Shown piece after piece: positions 58,786 through 64,000 of a DNA stretch of 64,000 bases (positions are counted from its first letter, which is position 1; every line of letters starts with the position of its first letter). The DNA lies in NCBI GenBank assembly GCA_009192285.1, contig WBVU01000015.1:1314190-1378189 (forward strand). The letters are read 5' to 3'. Made by a program: the position numbers and the translations under genes. This DNA is from Morchella semilibera (Eukaryota; Ascomycota; Pezizomycetes; Pezizales; Morchellaceae). The notes below the pieces were generated by a model, which was not told the origin of the DNA, searched no databases, and worked only from the letters and a program-made list of their open reading frames with translations.

Positions 58786-61762
58786 TTCGTCCCTCTTTGG
58801 GGAGCTTAGCGTGATCAACAACGACGAAGATCACCGCATATGTAAAAGGACTTTTTGGGAAAGCAGCAGCACCAAACAGCAAGGTACTCAGACCCTTTTT
58901 TCCTTCCTAGCCGGTTGTTCCATGGGTGACAGGCAGTGAAGGAAAGCTCGACCCTTTGGGCTGTCCGTGCTACACCACCTCGCAAGAACGCAAGTCGACA
59001 ATACCAGGAGGATTTGCAATTACGTGTTTGGAGGGAGGATGGCGGTAACCACTGGAAGGTGGTAGCACGGATGGGGTTTGTGATATGTGACAAAGATGGG
59101 GGGCATGCAAATAGAGTAGTTGGGTACCCAATCACTTTATAGGACAGACGGGAAAAGAAAGGTGCTCTACATGTCTCCATGTCCAAGGGGGGAGAAAAAG
59201 TAATAAAATGCTCGATGTTTAGGTATGGGAAAAACCTTTCTATACATGCACACAGAGCGAAATTCGCCATCTAAAGGTAAAGGGACTGTCGGCCAGTTGG
59301 TGATACCTATTTCGCAGGGCGTTTGGGGAAAAAAAAAGCACCTTTGACCCTGTATCACAAACATTGTGCTGAAAGAGGAGTCACAGGCGATTAACCGAGG
59401 CCTCAAAAACGTGATCGTCGGCTGGGGTTGTCCTTGGGAGCTGTCTCGATCTTGTCAACATATTTGACATCACAAGCTTCGATGGAAATCATGAAGACGA
59501 TCCACCTGCCTTCAGTGGTCCTTTTTGACGAAGTTTAATTATTCCTCTGCCAGCCATTTGGGGAATATAAATCAGCTGAGCTTATAAGAAACCAGTGAAG
59601 GGTATAAAAAAAACTCTTCATCGGGTTCGGTTCCCAACTATACTGACTAGAGCTCTTAGGTCTGCCCAATTATAATTACATAGAAGCCATGTACCTAATG
59701 GTTGAACTGCCACAATAGGCTAGCCGCAGACAGGTTTCACAATTCAATAAATATGAATCTTGTCTTTTTTTTTTTTTACAAAACTGAGACAATTTCCCTA
59801 CCGCACCCCCCTCCCCCTCCCCCTCTCTCCGATTGCTGATTGTATTAGAGTCTCGCGCCCGTTTTGCCCATTACTGAGCCAGTAAAACTAGTAGGACCAT
59901 CTGAGTGTAAATCTAGAAACGTTACGCGTTGGTGCTTTTCGTGTTTAGGTGCCATTGGCTCGATCATCACTATTTGCAGGTTAGTAGTACCTTGCTATCT
60001 GATGCCCATAGGGTATGCGGCTAAAGCTTCATAACGAAGCAATCTCATCCATTATATGGGTTCAAAGTTTAATAGCTCAGAGCCTTCAGTTTCAGCCCAC
60101 GAGAAAATAATAAAGAGTAGATCGATGTGAGGGTAGCTGCCTCGACATTTCGGTTTGGTCCATTACGCAGAAAGTGGGGATTCCAAGAAAGCCTTGCAGC
60201 ACCGCAGGAGCGCCTGCCTCTGCCAGTCGTGCGCAGAGCCGAACGGGAACGTCAACCGCATACCGTGGATGTACTCTTTTATGTGGGCCAAATCGTGACT
60301 TTCTTTTTTCCCTCTCGTTTGCATTGTGCCTGATTAGAGGACCACACTTCGTTTCCAAGCTTTCAGAGGAATAACGGGAGTTGTGTAAACATCCGGTGTC
60401 AATCCCGGCCCCTCCATGAATTCACGAATTGATCTCGGGACCATAAAACGGGGCAGATCTTGATCAATTTTCCCCAGGTTTATTTCTCTCCACCTCACCT
60501 GCGGGGGTTTGGTTTCACTATTGGTTACGGTACCAATGTGTCAACTATGTGTGTGCGAATGTATGAATTTATCAGTACGTCTTTTTATCCAGTGCACCCG
60601 TATAGCGCATGCAGAGGACTGATTGTTGGTACCTTTGTTTCATCCTCCGGGACGGGCCTCTTCTGGCAGTGTGTGGAGCCAACTCTTGAAGCTCATGCAA
60701 CGCAATAAAATACATATGCGCTTTAACTATCACCGCTTGCATCAGCACAAGGTCGATACGGTGATCATCAAAATAGCAGGTACTGACATAACGTAACAAG
60801 TACCTCAATCGTAGCAAGGTTCCAATAACTCTAGGCCGCTCCTCAACTGCATACCAGAGAACGGAGAAAGAGAGTTAAAAAAGGTTCCCCGTGGATCGGG
60901 CTCCTATCTCGATGAGTTTTATGCTACTGCCACTTAGCTTCCCGTATTTTTTTTTATTACCAGGCATGAGATTTGCTCAAACATTCCCGCTTGCATGATC
61001 TGTGAATTACTTTTATGTACGGTTGAGGTGTGGAGTGGTGGAGTATTAAGCCGACGCCCTACTGCGGACAAGGCACCCTTGCACTCTTATTTTGGTCAGT
61101 GCGCAGATCCCAGTTAGTGCCAGGGTTAGGGGTGGGGGAGTGGGTCATTGATCACCACGCGCGACCACCACTTTAGAAAGCACGCACAAGACACATACCC
61201 CTCGGAATATAGGGTTGTGTTATATTGCTCAGGGCGGGAACACGGCATACCGTGTTGAGATCTCGCAGTAACAACAGAGACCAGCAGCCCATTTGGACGG
61301 TTGCCAAGTTTGAATTCTAAACGTGGGGGGGGGGGATGGGGGCCCTAACTCCTCGGGCAAGATCATTGGCGGGAGGGAGGCCTGTTCTAGAAAATACTCA
61401 TAAGTCTAGATGAACTCAACTGACCGTGGGAAATCTCCAAACCTTGCAGATCTAGATTTTCCTGCCGATACTCATCTGGGAAATCTATCCAGGGTGGTAA
61501 TGGGGATGTAGGGGCTGTGGAGGTGGTTGCCGAGCTATTATAAATCTCCGCCCCCCTATCCACCCCCCCTAGATGTCGGTGTTTGGTACTTTTTAATTCC
61601 GTAAAGGCGCTGCTGAGCTTTCTGAGGGCTTTAATTTAGGAGGGCTAGATTCATTTTGCAGCAGCTGAGTACGCATGAGGTCTGTGGGGCAGGGAAGACC
61701 TTCTTCTTCTTCTACTTCACGCATGCCATGCCATGCCATGGTTGAAATTAGGAGGGGAGGGT

Positions 61763-61788
61763 TGTGGTGGTGGTGGTGGTGGTGGTGA
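61763..61788 (+). repeat. (TGG)n microsatellite
   Basis: Eight GTG/TGG units in an otherwise G/T-rich stretch. Confidence 0.85.
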
Positions 61789-62336
61789 TAATTATGGTTG
61801 TGGTGGGGTGTTTATCACTCGGTATCGGTATCGGGTATCATTAGGGTTATTGCTCTCGTGATGAGGGTGTTATTTAGATTGGGATGAACTGGCCAATTGA
61901 TTCAACTGCGCCGGATGTGAGACGGGAAGATAACCTGGTTGATGTTATAGATTGGAAGAGAGGCAAGGTAGGCAGTTTCTAAAAGATGCATCTAGCGGTT
62001 ATGATCTGGGTGATTTGTGATGACGTTAGAGAGAGGAGAGAGCGTTCCCATGGCTCTTCCCGTCAAGCCACCGACCGCATCACCGCTAGCGCCTTCCTAG
62101 GGCGGGAACACGACAGTACCCCTGCTTCATCTTCCCAGTGTTACCCACAAATCAGTACGTACAGCTTCTCTGCGCACAAGTTTACGTATTCTAGATGATG
62201 AGCTAGAGCAGGGTGATTCCAAATTGTACCTGCTATGTATAGATTATACATAGTAGTATATGTATTATATACCTGCTCCACTAGTTCCTTTCTCAGTAGG
62301 TGTGTACCTTACTTTTTGCTGACTGAGACTGAACAC

Positions 62337-62356
62337 TGACCGACCGACCGACCGAA
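62337..62356 (+). repeat. (CCGA)n microsatellite
   Basis: Four to five GACC units in tandem. Confidence 0.85.
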
Positions 62357-62640
62357 CCCCCTTCGCGCGCACCCCGTTCCTGCGTCGATCGCTCCGCTCG
62401 CCAAGGGCTTGGCTTTGAGCCGCACCCTATTTTACCGTGACCCCAAAACCTTAATCCCTAATCGGGTCTAGCCTTATCCACACCGCTACGCTGCACGTGG
62501 TTGATTCAAATATTAGCCGGGAGAGCGAGGGAAGAAAAAAAACAACAAACAACCTCTTTACTATATGATCGACAGGCGATCATTACCGTTAGCTGGCTGG
62601 GAGGGTAGGTACTTTGGTGATGGTGATGATGAGTACTTTG

Positions 62641-62829
62641 GTACTTTTAACGCCCGATCAGATATTCCTATGGGCCTGATTTCAGCCTTAAAAAGGGCTT
62701 AGTGAAAAGTCAGTCTAATAAAGACCTTATTCAAGCCTTTTTAAGAATGATTTGAGGAATATATAAGGTCTTTATTAGACTAACTTTTGACTAAGGCTTA
62801 TAGGAATATCCGTTCCGGCGTTAAAGTAC
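62641..62829. mobile_element. MITE-like element with long inverted repeats
   Basis: Ends GTACTTTTAACGCC and GGCGTTAAAGTAC, then GATATTCCTAT against ATAGGAATATC, and an inner arm CAGTCTAATAAAGACCTTA against its complement. Nearly the whole 189 bp folds on itself. No second copy seen here. Confidence 0.7.
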
Positions 62830-63104
62830 TTACCTGGCCCCCTAATCCAGACTAGCTAGAGAGAGCTTGGGGGGGATGGTCAGATCAGCAGAGGTGAGGT
62901 ACATACTGGGACGGTGGATGGCCCTGAGGTTCACTGGCCCGAAACAAGGAAGGAGCTCGAGCTACATGAGGTACTTTGGGTTGAGACCTTACTTTTTTTT
63001 CCCAGCAAGTAGCCTTGCCCGTATGTATTGGATTGGAATTAACGACTTCTCCTTCTGCCTGCATGGAGATTCGTATTTTCCTTCCTTTTTCCCTTTGATC
63101 CTTT

Positions 63105-63148
63105 GAGAGAGAGACAGAGTGAGAGAGAGAGAGAGTGAGAGAGTGAGA
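63105..63148 (+). repeat. (GA)n microsatellite
   Basis: GAGAGA runs broken by GT and CA steps. Confidence 0.9.
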
Positions 63149-63500
63149 GCCCGGTTAAGGGCCCGAGTGAGTCGAGTCTATTGCAGCAGAAACCGAAAGG
63201 TGAATCAAATTGCCACCACTAACAGGCCTGCCCATCCATGCATTGCATTGTGGGTGTGTCTCGCCGTCTTGTCACTTCTTGGTCCACACACAAAACGCAC
63301 CGCCGACGTTCGACGGACGTCGTCGCCAGTCTCATGATTGACAGCAACCGAAAATGTCTCACCCGCACCCAATCAATCATCAGGGAGCATTCGAGTTGCC
63401 ACTCCCCCCCTTCGCTAAAGACATCGCCTAAATAGAGTGCCTTCGTGACACCACAGAGTACGAGTAAGTACCCCTACCTACGTTGTATGTACTCGTCAAA

Positions 63501-63607
63501 TCATGACGTTCCCGGACCCGACCACTATTGCATGCCATACAAAAAGGTGGCCTTTGCGGGGGCTTTTCTGTGTATGCAATAGCAGTTGAGTCTGGAAACG
63601 CCATGAA
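63501..63607. mobile_element. MITE-like element, family E copy 4
   Basis: Terminal repeats TCATGACGTTCCCGGAC and its diverged complement GTCTGGAAACGCCATGA flank about 70 bp, with ACTATTGCATGCC against TGCAATAGCAGT inside. Flanking AAAT on both sides may be a target duplication. Confidence 0.65.
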
Positions 63608-64000
63608 ATTACGAGGAGGAGGCCGAGGAGGAGGTAGGTGCTCGCACGCGCCCCCCCCGTAAGGCAAGGGCACAACGGAGCCGAACCGCACTCCCGCTGC
63701 AACTGCACACCACATCACCGCCACCACCGCCGCCATGCGGCGTTTATCCGCATAACCGCAAGCGCACCGCCGCGGCTGTCTTGTCTGGCTGACCCTGCAT
63801 TGGCTTACGCATGCATGCGCATATCATCGCGGTCACGTGCAGCGCAGGCTGAGTGAATTAAGTGCGGCCGCTCGGCCGGTGGTCAGAGAGCAATGTGCTG
63901 TAGGCATGGCATGGCATGGCCGGGGAAAGAAAGGAAAGGGAAAAAAGAAAAAAATCCTGCTGGTCCGTTTCAAACCCAAACCCTTCTTTTTTTTTTTTCT

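Larger units (their letters stand above)
54820..64000. other. Simple-repeat-rich region without a recognised gene
   Basis: Purine-rich stretches (55.4-56.2 and 57.1-57.4 kb), many microsatellites and two inverted-repeat elements. Short open frames at 58.4-59.3 and 60.1-60.7 kb show no known motif. Confidence 0.5.

Noticed and set aside
1-64000. CRISPR arrays, rRNA genes, autonomous transposase or reverse transcriptase genes
   Set aside because: None seen: repeats are not regularly spaced, and no transposase, integrase or polymerase motif appears in any frame.

Overview
The window is fungal nuclear DNA, most likely from a filamentous ascomycete. All recognisable genes have fungal architecture: short 45-92 nt introns with GT...AG ends and CTRAY-like branch points, Zn(II)2Cys6 regulators, a PHO84-type phosphate permease and a COG5 subunit. 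Few genes sit in a large AT-rich, repeat-filled background. That layout fits a repeat-rich genome such as a truffle or another pezizomycete, but the species is an inference and nothing here proves it.

Layout. 1-12.0 kb: gene-poor, with hairpin elements, one 244-bp retroposed insert with a poly-A tail and 15-bp target duplications (9.0-9.3 kb), and one weak ORF region (7.1-7.6 kb). 12.0-15.2 kb (minus): a multi-exon gene of unknown function with a variant binuclear zinc-cluster motif in mid-protein; I could rebuild its last six exons. 15.3-29.0 kb: repeat desert with at least six families of short inverted-repeat (MITE-like) elements. 29.2-31.2 kb (minus): complete five-exon PHO84-like phosphate:H+ symporter, with CACGTG 58 bp upstream of its ATG. 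34.8-35.9 kb (plus): intronless COG5. 37.0-37.2 kb: possible Pol III unit (A box, B box, T9). 39.6-42.4 kb (minus): two-exon F-box protein with an acidic tail. 42.5-52.9 kb: second desert. 52.9-54.8 kb (minus): two-exon Zn(II)2Cys6 regulator with an AT-hook-like stretch. 54.8-64.0 kb: simple-sequence-rich DNA with a few inverted-repeat elements and no gene I can support.

The five genes do not form an obvious pathway or cluster. They look like housekeeping (phosphate uptake, Golgi tethering) and regulatory genes lying as islands among mobile-element remnants.

The most unusual signals are non-coding. (1) A 17-bp bipartite motif, CGAGTGAY-N5-RTGA, occurs 11 times between 25.6 and 50.0 kb on both strands, where chance predicts about 0.03 in the whole window. 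(2) The palindrome TACATGTA occurs about 44 times by eye, is absent from every gene, and forms the ends of one MITE family. (3) Several MITE families appear undescribed and are defined by copies inside this one window. (4) COG5 reverses its G/C skew abruptly in mid-gene.
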